A stretch of 6,403 nt of DNA from an uncultured Alphaproteobacteria bacterium (GCA_913049615.1 CAJWZI010000097.1:1-6403); one strand, 5' to 3'; shown: positions 1 to 5,893, counted from the first letter of the stretch. Numbers and translations: made by a program. The notes: generated by a model from the sequence alone, not told the origin.

Positions 1-986
1 TCCGCCAGCACGGCCCGGCCAACCGCGCAGGCGATGGGCGAAGCGGAATAAGTATGCCCATGCATGAAGCCTCCTGCATCTTCTACTGTGCCGATAATTT
101 TGCTCGAGGTCAGGCAGGCGCCTAGGGGAATGTAGCCGGACGCCAGCCCCTTGGCCAAGGCCACAAGGTCAGGCGTGACATTCCAATGTTCGGCGGAGAG
201 ATACCTTCCACTGCGTCCGGCCCCGCTCATCACTTCATCGAATATCAGCAGCACGTCATATTCATCGCAGATGTCCCGGACCCGCGTATAGTAGATATCC
301 GGCGCGGTCAAAGCGGCGGTGGCTGCACCGCCGATAGGCTCCATAATGAAGGCTAGGACGGTCTCCGGCCCCTGGTGAATGATCTCAGTTTCCAGAGCAT
401 TGGCGAAACGAAGGGCGGCCTCGTCTTCGGTCTCACCAGCTGGGCGGTATCGGCAGAATGGCGCGGGAATTTTAGGCATGTTGACCATCATGGGTGCGAA
501 CATGGAAAAACCGGCTGGATCGCCGGTTAGTGATAAGGCGCCTAACGTGGTTCCGTGATAGGAGGGCAGGCGGGATATCACCTTGTAGCGTGTTGCTTCG
601 CCAATCGCGAGGGCGTATTGCCTGGCCAGCTTTATACAGGCCTCCACCGCTTCCGAACCGCCGGAAGTGAAGAATACCTGATCCAGTCCGTCCGGGCATA
701 GACCCACGATTTCCCTGGCTAGAGATTCCGCTGGCTCGTTCAGGAAATGTGATCTGAAGGCATAGGAGACCTTCTCCGCCTGGGCCGACATGGCTTCCCG
801 CACACGGGCGTTGCCGTGGCCGATATTGGCAGTTTGCGGACCAGAACAGGCATCGATATAGCGTTTTCCGTCTTGATCCCAAAGATAGATCCCATCGCCC
901 CGGTCAATCACAGGGCGGTCAGGCGTTGGCCAGAAGAACATGGCGGAGTGCTGATTATCACCAAGTGTGGGGGCGGTGCTGGACAT
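1..986 (-). CDS. class III (omega) PLP-dependent aminotransferase, C-terminus cut by window edge
   Basis: Reading the minus strand from ATG at 986 gives an open frame of 328 codons that runs off the left edge, so about a quarter of the protein (family usually 430-460 aa) is missing. It is a fold-type I, class III aminotransferase, a cytosolic PLP enzyme that moves an amino group from an amine or omega-amino acid to a keto acid. Visible signatures are an N-terminal strand pair (GIYLWDQDGKRYIDACSG), the cofactor phosphate loop GGSEAVE, SYHGTTLGALSLTG, the PLP-nitrogen aspartate D250 in FDEVMSGAGRSG, and the Schiff-base lysine K279 in LVALAKGLASGYIPLGA. GGAG at 993-996 lies 6 nt before the ATG and supports this start. 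The gene diverges from the acyl-CoA dehydrogenase cluster, so the two may share regulation. Family assignment is firm. The substrate is unknown: beta-alanine, putrescine, taurine-like and other amines are all possible. Confidence 0.93.
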   Translation of the reverse strand, partial: MSSTAPTLGDNQHSAMFFWPTPDRPVIDRGDGIYLWDQDGKRYIDACSGPQTANIGHGNARVREAMSAQAEKVSYAFRSHFLNEPAESLAREIVGLCPDGLDQVFFTSGGSEAVEACIKLARQYALAIGEATRYKVISRLPSYHGTTLGALSLTGDPAGFSMFAPMMVNMPKIPAPFCRYRPAGETEDEAALRFANALETEIIHQGPETVLAFIMEPIGGAATAALTAPDIYYTRVRDICDEYDVLLIFDEVMSGAGRSGRYLSAEHWNVTPDLVALAKGLASGYIPLGACLTSSKIIGTVEDAGGFMHGHTYSASPIACAVGRAVLA

Positions 987-992
987 GACTGG

Positions 993-996
993 CTCC
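993..996 (-). promoter_or_regulatory. Shine-Dalgarno of the aminotransferase
   Basis: On the minus strand GGAG sits 6 nt upstream of the ATG at 986, fixing the start at MSSTAPTL rather than at the internal Met codon 16. No convincing -35/-10 pair for this strand was seen in 987-1063. Confidence 0.6.
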
Positions 997-1063
997 GATA
1001 TCTGATATGCGCTTTCCTATGATGCGTCTATTGGGTTAGGTAAGGGAAGAGGAGAGGTTCTTA

Positions 1064-1147
1064 ATGCAAGCGGAACAGCTGGGCGAAATGTATGCAGCGC
1101 GGATCTCCGCCCTGGTAATGCCGGCAGGCATGCGGTGTACCATTTAG
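1064..1147 (+). CDS. possible 27-aa small ORF or leader peptide
   Basis: ATG at 1064 to TAG at 1145-1147 encodes 27 residues beginning MQAEQLGEMYAARI. It is preceded by a purine-rich, unusually strong Shine-Dalgarno sequence (AGGAGAGG, 1050-1057) 6 nt before the ATG. The product has no signal peptide, membrane segment or motif that I recognise. It lies 53 nt upstream of the TTG start of the acyl-CoA dehydrogenase, in a different frame, and its stop codon falls inside a perfect palindrome. It could be a regulatory leader peptide, a small protein, or the 5' remnant of a lost gene. Coding status rests only on the ribosome binding site and is uncertain. Confidence 0.3.
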   Translation: MQAEQLGEMYAARISALVMPAGMRCTI

Positions 1148-1154
1148 TGCACTA
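1145..1154. promoter_or_regulatory. perfect 10-bp palindrome TAGTGCACTA (candidate operator)
   Basis: TAGTGCACTA is self-complementary over all 10 bases. It lies in the intergenic region between the divergent aminotransferase and acyl-CoA dehydrogenase genes, 46 nt upstream of the latter. Symmetry does not extend to the next flanking bases. It could be half of a larger operator with the adjoining inverted repeat. The regulator is unknown. Confidence 0.3.
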
Positions 1155-1169
1155 TCATCAGCGGTGATA
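1153..1169. promoter_or_regulatory. 17-bp inverted repeat TATCA-N7-TGATA (candidate operator)
   Basis: TATCATCAGCGGTGATA has five-base arms (TATCA and TGATA) around a 7-base centre, with one further symmetric pair inside. It overlaps the end of the 10-bp palindrome and lies just upstream of a possible -10 box, where a repressor could block the acyl-CoA dehydrogenase promoter. Size and symmetry suit a dimeric regulator of the TetR or GntR type, but no regulator gene is in the window. Confidence 0.3.
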
Positions 1170-1177
1170 AATCGTTT

Positions 1178-1183
1178 TAGAAT
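1178..1183 (+). promoter_or_regulatory. possible -10 box (TAGAAT) for the acyl-CoA dehydrogenase operon
   Basis: TAGAAT differs from TATAAT at one base. The best -35 at 17-nt spacing (TCATCA, 1155-1160) matches only three of six positions, so this would be a weak or activator-dependent promoter. It would give a leader of only about 10 nt before the TTG at 1201. Low certainty. Confidence 0.2.
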
Positions 1184-1200
1184 CTAGTGGGGTTAAAAAA

Positions 1201-2358
1201 TTGCAGGAAACCACCGAACATACTGAGTTGCGTCGCACGGTTGCCAACATCGTTGAGAACGAAATCAATCCGTTCGTGGATGATTGGGAAGAGGCAGAAA
1301 TGATGCCTCTTCACGAAATCTGCAAGAAGATGGGACAGGCGGGTGTTTTAGGCATTTCTAAACCGGCCGAATTCGGTGGTATGGAACTGGATTATTCCTT
1401 CGAGGTCGCTTTCGCCGAGGAAATGGGCCATGCCAAGGCCCAAGGGGTTTCCACCGCCATTGGCGTGCAATCGAATATGGCGACGCCGGCATTGGCCGTT
1501 CATGGCAGCGACGAATTGCGCCGGGACTACCTGGCCCCTGCCATTGCTGGCGACATGGTGAGCTGCATAGGGGTTACGGAACAGGGATCAGGCTCAGATG
1601 TCTCGTCGGTCAAATCTTTCGCTCGCAAGGACGGCGGCGACTACATCATCAATGGCGATAAGTTGTACATCTCCAACTCCATGCAGGCAGATTGGATGTG
1701 CATGCTATGCAATACGGACGAGGACAACGGCCCCCACGGCAACAAAACCTTGATCGTGGTGGAATTGGAGGCACCTGGCATATCAAGACAAAAACTGAAA
1801 AAACTTGGCCTACACTGTTCCGATACGGGCCATATTCATTTCGATGATGTTCGCGTGCCTAAGCGCAACCGCATCGGTGAGGAAGGCCGCGGCTTCACAT
1901 ATCAGATGGAGCAATTTCAGGAAGAGCGCCTTTACGCCGTAGCCCGCACGGTGACGTTTCTTGAAGATGCCCTAGAGGAAACCATCGACTACACCCGCCA
2001 GCGCACAGCATTTGGTCGGCCGATCCTGGAAAATCAAGTCATGCATTACAAAATGGCTGAGATGCAGTCCCAACTGGAAGCCATCCGTGCCCTGCTGTAT
2101 CGTGCAACGGAGCAATATGTAGACGGCGGCAACGTGACCAAGCTGGCGTCCATGTGCAAATACCTTGTCGGCGTCGCTGCCTCGGAAATGCCAGCCCAGA
2201 TGCTGCAATTCTGGGGCGGGCAGGGTTATATGGCTGAGAACCGGATCTCCCGCGTTTTCCGAGATATGAAGTTGGTCAGCATTGGTGGTGGCGCCAACGA
2301 GGTGATGTTGCAAATCGTTGCCAAAGAAATGGGTATACTACCACGGCGTAATCGATGA
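1201..2358 (+). CDS. acyl-CoA dehydrogenase, AtuD (citronellyl-CoA dehydrogenase)-like
   Basis: This is a full-length 385-aa FAD-dependent acyl-CoA dehydrogenase, which makes the alpha,beta double bond in an acyl-CoA and passes electrons to ETF. Family landmarks in order are the helical N-domain, the flavin/substrate motif GVTEQGSGSD (124-133), the FAD-binding RQRTAFG (266-272), QFWGGQGYMAENR (336-348), and the C-terminal loop IGGGANE (361-367). At the medium-chain catalytic Glu position there is a glycine (G363). E242, in QEERL, matches the catalytic base of isovaleryl-CoA and long-chain dehydrogenases. This arrangement and the overall wording resemble AtuD, the citronellyl-CoA dehydrogenase of acyclic terpene use, so a branched substrate is plausible but unproven. 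The start is TTG: an in-frame stop lies at 1168-1170, no ATG intervenes, and GTGGGG at 1187-1192 is a weak ribosome site. It probably heads an operon with the crotonase and monooxygenase downstream. Confidence 0.95.
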   Translation: MQETTEHTELRRTVANIVENEINPFVDDWEEAEMMPLHEICKKMGQAGVLGISKPAEFGGMELDYSFEVAFAEEMGHAKAQGVSTAIGVQSNMATPALAVHGSDELRRDYLAPAIAGDMVSCIGVTEQGSGSDVSSVKSFARKDGGDYIINGDKLYISNSMQADWMCMLCNTDEDNGPHGNKTLIVVELEAPGISRQKLKKLGLHCSDTGHIHFDDVRVPKRNRIGEEGRGFTYQMEQFQEERLYAVARTVTFLEDALEETIDYTRQRTAFGRPILENQVMHYKMAEMQSQLEAIRALLYRATEQYVDGGNVTKLASMCKYLVGVAASEMPAQMLQFWGGQGYMAENRISRVFRDMKLVSIGGGANEVMLQIVAKEMGILPRRNR

Positions 2359-2367
2359 AGGCATATT

Positions 2368-2514
2368 ATGGAAGCGTGCCGTCGCATTGGAACAACTCGA
2401 TTGATAGATCAGCCCCGAAGATATTCTCGCGATGGTTGGAATTCATGCCTTTTGTCGTTGCAATGGTCTCCTGATTTCCTGGTAGCGCGAGGTTATGAAT
2501 GGGTTGAGCTGTAA
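2368..2514 (+). CDS. possible 48-aa small ORF between acyl-CoA dehydrogenase and crotonase
   Basis: ATG at 2368 to TAA at 2512-2514 encodes 48 residues starting MEACRRIGTTRLIDQ and ending GYEWVEL. GAAGG (2357-2361), overlapping the acyl-CoA dehydrogenase stop, lies 6 nt before the ATG. Its own stop is 5 nt before the crotonase ATG, so it nearly fills the 161-nt gap and could couple translation into the crotonase gene, which lacks a good ribosome site of its own. Against this, codon use is poor (AGA, ATA, several CGA, low third-position GC compared with neighbours) and no motif is recognisable. It may be a decayed remnant or chance. Confidence 0.25.
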   Translation: MEACRRIGTTRLIDQPRRYSRDGWNSCLLSLQWSPDFLVARGYEWVEL

Positions 2515-2519
2515 ATATT

Positions 2520-3302
2520 ATGACCTTCGAAAATATTCGATACGAAATAGTAGACCACATCGCGGTCATTGGACTGAACCGGCGGCCCGTCAATGCCCTG
2601 AGCCTAGAATTTATTGATGAGATCATTGCCGCCCTGCGCCAGGCTGGCGAGGATGACAAAGTCCGCGTCGTCATTATTAAATCAGAACTTGACGACATAT
2701 TTTGCGCTGGCCTCGAGATGTCAGCGGTCAAGGGCGTGGACGGCCAAGGCATGCGCAGCTTTTTGGAAAGGCTGTATCTCGAGCTGAACGATGTGCAATA
2801 TCGTTTGGGTAAACCGTCGATCGCTGCCGTCGAGGGCGCTGCAAGGGCCGGCGGCATGACTGTCGCGGTGTCATGCAACATGGTAATTGCTGGGGAAAGT
2901 GCAAGTTTTGGCTACCCGGAAATCAATGTTGGCCTAATCCCAGCCTTGCATTTTGTCCATTTGCCACGTGTAGCGGGTCGGCATCGTGCCTTTGAATATC
3001 TGTTCACAGGCGATGATTTCGGTGCGGTCGTGGCGGCCGATTTGGGCATCGTCAATCATGTATTGCCGGACGGCCAGGTCATGGACAAGGCCATCGAACT
3101 GGCAGGCAAGCTGGCGGATAAATCTCCGGTGGTTATGAAATTGGGGCGCGACGCCTATATGCGGGCCGTCGATGAGGACTACCGCCGTGCCGTGGAGAAT
3201 GTAGCTGAAACCATGTGTAATGTGGTCGCGACAGAAGATTCTGCGGAAGGGTTGGCCGCGTTCATGGAAAAACGTCCGCCTAAATGGCAGGACCCTAGTT
3301 GA
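2520..3302 (+). CDS. enoyl-CoA hydratase/isomerase (crotonase) family protein with altered active site
   Basis: This 260-aa protein is the normal length for the crotonase family, whose members bind an acyl-CoA and stabilise a thioester enolate in an oxyanion hole. Visible features are the N-terminal strand IAVIGLNR followed by PVNAL, the first oxyanion-hole segment CAGLEMS (62-68), the second oxyanion segment EGAARAGGM (105-113), and FGYPEINVG (130-138). The C-terminal helices end in a typical EKRPPKW. Aligned with rat mitochondrial enoyl-CoA hydratase, the second catalytic Glu (E164) is kept as E134. The first (E144) is replaced by T114, so standard hydration is doubtful and an isomerase, hydrolase, lyase or specialised hydratase role is possible. 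In-frame TGA at 2505-2507 and no other start make ATG 2520 the start. No clear Shine-Dalgarno precedes it. It shares one base with the next gene, which indicates an operon. Confidence 0.92.
   Translation: MTFENIRYEIVDHIAVIGLNRRPVNALSLEFIDEIIAALRQAGEDDKVRVVIIKSELDDIFCAGLEMSAVKGVDGQGMRSFLERLYLELNDVQYRLGKPSIAAVEGAARAGGMTVAVSCNMVIAGESASFGYPEINVGLIPALHFVHLPRVAGRHRAFEYLFTGDDFGAVVAADLGIVNHVLPDGQVMDKAIELAGKLADKSPVVMKLGRDAYMRAVDEDYRRAVENVAETMCNVVATEDSAEGLAAFMEKRPPKWQDPS
3289..3292 (+). promoter_or_regulatory. Shine-Dalgarno deciding the monooxygenase start
   Basis: AGGA lies 9 nt before ATG 3302. It favours that ATG, which overlaps the crotonase stop as TGATG, over the TTG one codon earlier at 3299. 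Confidence 0.5.
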
Positions 3303-4525
3303 TGACGGAATCTGATGGCGTTGGGAATGATTTGACACCCGAGGCGATGATTGAGCGGGCGAGGGCGATGATCCCCGTTCTGCGGCAGCGCGCCAATGAT
3401 TGTGAGGCATTGCGCAGGGTGCCGGATGAAACGGTCCGAGATTTTCTGGAGGCAGGTTTTTTTCGGATAATTCAGCCTAAACGTTTTGGTGGTTATGAAT
3501 TTGATCTACCGACTTTGGTCCGTTGTATGATTGAGATCTCCCGAGGCTGTGGTAGCAGTGGCTGGGTCCTGAGCCTGACGTCGGCGCATACTTGGTGGGC
3601 CGCGCAATATGAACCGGAAGCACAGGAAGAATTGTTTGCTGATGACGGTGACCTGCGTTTTCCCCTGATTTTTGCACCAACCGGCACTGCTACGCCCGTG
3701 GATGGCGGTTACGACTTGAACGGTGTCTGGAACTACGCCTCTGGCTGTGACCTGAGCAATTGGCTTGCCGTCAACGCCATCGTCCCGGACCCGAATGGCG
3801 GCAAAGTGCCCTTGGATCTAGTGGTTTGTATCTTCCGCCAAGACGACTTTGAAATCATCGATAACTGGCACGTAATGGGTTTGCGGGGCACTGGTAGCAA
3901 GCAGGCCGTTGTCAAATCCCTGCGTATTCCGAATCGGCGGGCCCTATCGCTAAATGCCCTGGACAATGGGCCGCCGCCCGGCCTGGTGTTGCACGACAAT
4001 CCGTTTTACGGCGGTCCAGCCTCACCGATCTTTTTTGCTGAGATTGCCGCTGTCGCAGTGGGTATTGCCAAAGGCGCTATCGATATTTTCAAGGAACGAG
4101 CGTGGACAAAGTCCAGCGCCTTTAGACCCGGAGAGAAACTTTTCGAGAACGCAGGGATACAGCGAAGATTGGCAGAGTCGACGTCTGAACTGGACGCGGC
4201 AGAGGCCATGTTGTTGGCCGAGGCAAACGCCTACATGGTGCTTGTTGGACAGCGCATTCCCAACGGTCAAACCGTTACCATCGAAGAACGCGGGCGTATG
4301 CAATTACAGTTACAGCACGCTGTGGAGATGTCGGCCAACGTCGTTAATTCTCTTTTCGTGGCGGGTGGCAGCAGTGCTCTGAACGAAGGTGAACCCATGC
4401 AGCGCTGCTTCCGTGATATCAGCGCACTGCGCACACATTACCTGATGGATGGAGATCGATTGCGAGAAAACTGGGGACGGATGGCTTTCGGCCTTGAGCC
4501 GCTGCATCGCACGCCCGGTTTATAA
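3302..4525 (+). CDS. group D flavin-dependent monooxygenase, HsaA / HpaB-C2-like (acyl-CoA dehydrogenase fold)
   Basis: This 407-aa protein has the acyl-CoA dehydrogenase fold but the signatures of two-component monooxygenases. These use reduced flavin from a separate reductase to hydroxylate phenols, steroid catechol precursors or other rings (HsaA, C2 component of p-hydroxyphenylacetate hydroxylase). Landmarks are VPDETVRDFLEAGFFRIIQP near the N-terminus, GCGSSGWVLSLTSAH (82-96), GVWNYASGCD (141-150), GLRGTGSK (193-200), and QRCFRDISALRTHYLMD (367-383). H96, S147 and H379 fall where the active-site His/Ser/His of the Acinetobacter C2 enzyme would be expected by eye. It lacks the GGxGY and RxxFG signatures of true dehydrogenases. 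ATG 3302 overlaps the crotonase stop, so the genes are probably co-translated. No flavin reductase is in the window. The substrate is unknown, and N- or S-oxygenation (DszC-like) is an alternative. Confidence 0.88.
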   Translation: MTESDGVGNDLTPEAMIERARAMIPVLRQRANDCEALRRVPDETVRDFLEAGFFRIIQPKRFGGYEFDLPTLVRCMIEISRGCGSSGWVLSLTSAHTWWAAQYEPEAQEELFADDGDLRFPLIFAPTGTATPVDGGYDLNGVWNYASGCDLSNWLAVNAIVPDPNGGKVPLDLVVCIFRQDDFEIIDNWHVMGLRGTGSKQAVVKSLRIPNRRALSLNALDNGPPPGLVLHDNPFYGGPASPIFFAEIAAVAVGIAKGAIDIFKERAWTKSSAFRPGEKLFENAGIQRRLAESTSELDAAEAMLLAEANAYMVLVGQRIPNGQTVTIEERGRMQLQLQHAVEMSANVVNSLFVAGGSSALNEGEPMQRCFRDISALRTHYLMDGDRLRENWGRMAFGLEPLHRTPGL

Positions 4526-4526
4526 T

Positions 4527-4600
4527 TCAGGGCAAACCGAAGGTATGCGATAGACAGTGGCTGTCTCAACTGGGTAGTTGGTCTTGCTCCTTGACCCTGA
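4527..4600. other. potential branched RNA/DNA secondary structure after the monooxygenase gene
   Basis: One base after the monooxygenase stop, TCAGGGCAA (4527-4535) can pair with TTG-A-CCCTGA (4591-4600), giving 9 bp with a single bulged A. Inside are two perfect, directly adjoining hairpins: AGACAG-TGG-CTGTCT (4552-4566) and CAACT-GGGT-AGTTG (4567-4580). A short 3-bp stem ACC-GAA-GGT (4536-4544) also fits. No T-run follows, so it is not a standard intrinsic terminator, and no tRNA T-loop sequence is present. It could stabilise the 3' end of the operon mRNA, be a small structured RNA, or be chance. Confidence 0.35.
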
Positions 4601-4660
4601 GTCCGCCGCTTCGCAGACGCAGCCAGATCCGGCTCGGGTGGAACGTGCTCACTTATGCAA

Positions 4661-4688
4661 TTGATTGGACAGCTTGGCTGCATATGAT
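4661..4688 (+). promoter_or_regulatory. candidate sigma70-type promoter for mnmA
   Basis: TTGATT (4661-4666, four of six matches to TTGACA) and TATGAT (4683-4688, five of six matches to TATAAT) are separated by 16 nt. Transcription would begin near 4695, downstream of the ATG at 4691. This argues for a later mnmA start and for expression separate from the upstream operon. Confidence 0.45.
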
Positions 4689-4777
4689 CAATGAAGGCAC
4701 TACCCTTCATGGCCCTTGCGGTGAAGGTAACGGCGCCTATATTGCCTGCTATGTTGATGGATGCTGAACTGCAAGAA

Positions 4778-5893
4778 ATGTTTTTGAACGGTGTCTGCCT
4801 GGATGGGGTGACGCCAGGTGGCCGCGTAGTCGTCGCCATGTCGGGTGGCGTGGATTCCTCCGTGTGCGCCGCCCTTTGCCAGCGTGCTGGCTATGACGTG
4901 GTAGGAATTACGTTGCAACTATACGATTACGGTCAGGCCATCCAGCGCACCGGAGCTTGTTGCGCCGGCGCTGATATTTACGACGCCAAGCAGGTCGCCT
5001 CGGGTCTTGGAATAGCGCACTACGTTCTGGACTACGAGGACCGATTTCGCGCCACCGTAATCGATGAATTTATCGATGATTATCTGGCGGGTTCGACGCC
5101 CATCCCCTGCATTCGCTGTAATCAGACGGTGAAGTTTGAAGACCTCCTGGCGACGGCGCGCGATCTTGAAGCAGAGGCTTTAATAACCGGCCACTACGTC
5201 CGCCGCGTCACTAGGCAGATGCGCGCCGAACTGCACAGGGCGGTCGACCCACAGCGGGACCAGAGTTACTTTCTGTTCGCGACGAGCATGGCACAATTGG
5301 ATTTCTTGCGATTTCCCTTGGGGCATCTGGAGGACAAGTCCTCGACACGGGCCCTTGCGGATGTTTTTGGCCTGCCAGTGGCGTCCAAACCGGACAGTCA
5401 GGATATTTGTTTTGTGCCCGACGGAAACTATGGCCAGTTGATTGATCGATTGCGTCCCGGAGCGGCGGAACCTGGCGACATTGTTGATCAAGACGGCCGG
5501 GTGCTGGGTCGTCATCACGGCATAGTTCATTTCACGGTAGGTCAACGGCGTGGTCTTGGTTTGTCCGGGCCCGAGCCGCTATATGTCTTGAAGCTGGACG
5601 CAACGCTGGGACAAGTTGTGGTCGGCCCCAAGGCGGCCTTGGGTCGACGCCACATCCCAATTCGCGATGCCAATTGGCTTGACCACCTGCCGCCTATGGA
5701 TGGCCGACAAGTGCGGGCACAAATCCGTTCGACCCATTCTCCCATCCCAGCTCAACTAGCAGTTGTCGAAGGCGGCGTGTGCGCTGTTGAGCTGATGTCC
5801 GCGCAGGAAGCCGTGGCACCTGGCCAGGCCTGTGTCATTTATGATGGTGAACGAGTGCTGGGTGGAGGCTGGATCGCGCGCGCAATGGGTTAG
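4778..5893 (+). CDS. mnmA: tRNA-specific 2-thiouridylase MnmA
   Basis: MnmA activates U34 of the Lys, Glu and Gln tRNAs with ATP and replaces the C2 oxygen with sulfur received from a persulfide relay, giving the s2U part of the wobble modification. From ATG 4778 the protein is 371 aa, the normal family length. It shows the PP-loop SGGVDSS (22-28), GACCAG, the catalytic cysteine C114 in PCIRCNQTVKF, and the partner cysteine C211 in SQDICF. FTVGQRRGLG begins the central domain, and a C-terminal beta-barrel domain follows. The frame is open back to 4691 with further ATGs at 4691, 4709, 4751 and 4757. I prefer 4778 because only about 15 residues normally precede RVVVAMSGG and the likely promoter fires near 4695, though no start has a strong Shine-Dalgarno. 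It is a housekeeping gene, probably unrelated to the upstream catabolic operon. Its stop overlaps the convergent gene. Confidence 0.97.
   Translation: MFLNGVCLDGVTPGGRVVVAMSGGVDSSVCAALCQRAGYDVVGITLQLYDYGQAIQRTGACCAGADIYDAKQVASGLGIAHYVLDYEDRFRATVIDEFIDDYLAGSTPIPCIRCNQTVKFEDLLATARDLEAEALITGHYVRRVTRQMRAELHRAVDPQRDQSYFLFATSMAQLDFLRFPLGHLEDKSSTRALADVFGLPVASKPDSQDICFVPDGNYGQLIDRLRPGAAEPGDIVDQDGRVLGRHHGIVHFTVGQRRGLGLSGPEPLYVLKLDATLGQVVVGPKAALGRRHIPIRDANWLDHLPPMDGRQVRAQIRSTHSPIPAQLAVVEGGVCAVELMSAQEAVAPGQACVIYDGERVLGGGWIARAMG

Noticed and set aside
472..882. 136-codon minus-strand ORF
   Set aside because: It lies in another frame within the aminotransferase, and its translation shows no family features, whereas the overlapping frame has every class III aminotransferase motif.
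816..1022. 68-codon plus-strand ORF running into the intergenic region
   Set aside because: It is mostly antisense to the aminotransferase N-terminus, has no ribosome site and shows no protein-like pattern.
2366..2881. 171-codon minus-strand ORF covering the dehydrogenase-crotonase gap
   Set aside because: More than two thirds of it is antisense to the crotonase, its low-complexity Ser/Thr/Met-rich translation is typical of a shadow frame, and no start signal is evident.
2934..3410. 158-codon minus-strand ORF across the crotonase-monooxygenase junction
   Set aside because: It is antisense to two well-supported genes and has no recognisable domain.
3954..4382. 142-codon plus-strand ORF inside the monooxygenase
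   Set aside because: It is a shifted-frame shadow rich in Trp, Arg and Pro, while the monooxygenase frame is intact across it.
4527..4600. tRNA gene
   Set aside because: The length and branched shape suggested one, and TCAACTGGGTAGTTGG loosely recalls a D-arm. There is no T-loop consensus, no proper 7-bp acceptor layout and no plausible anticodon arm.
4645..4767. Reading frame overlapping the mnmA 5' region (VLTYAIDWTAWLHMINEG...)
   Set aside because: It looks faintly protein-like and is open for a long way upstream, but has no ribosome site, runs through the structured region and ends at a stop soon after. I could not tie it to any family, so it was left out.
5180..5545. 121-codon minus-strand ORF inside mnmA
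   Set aside because: It is antisense to conserved MnmA sequence and carries no motif.
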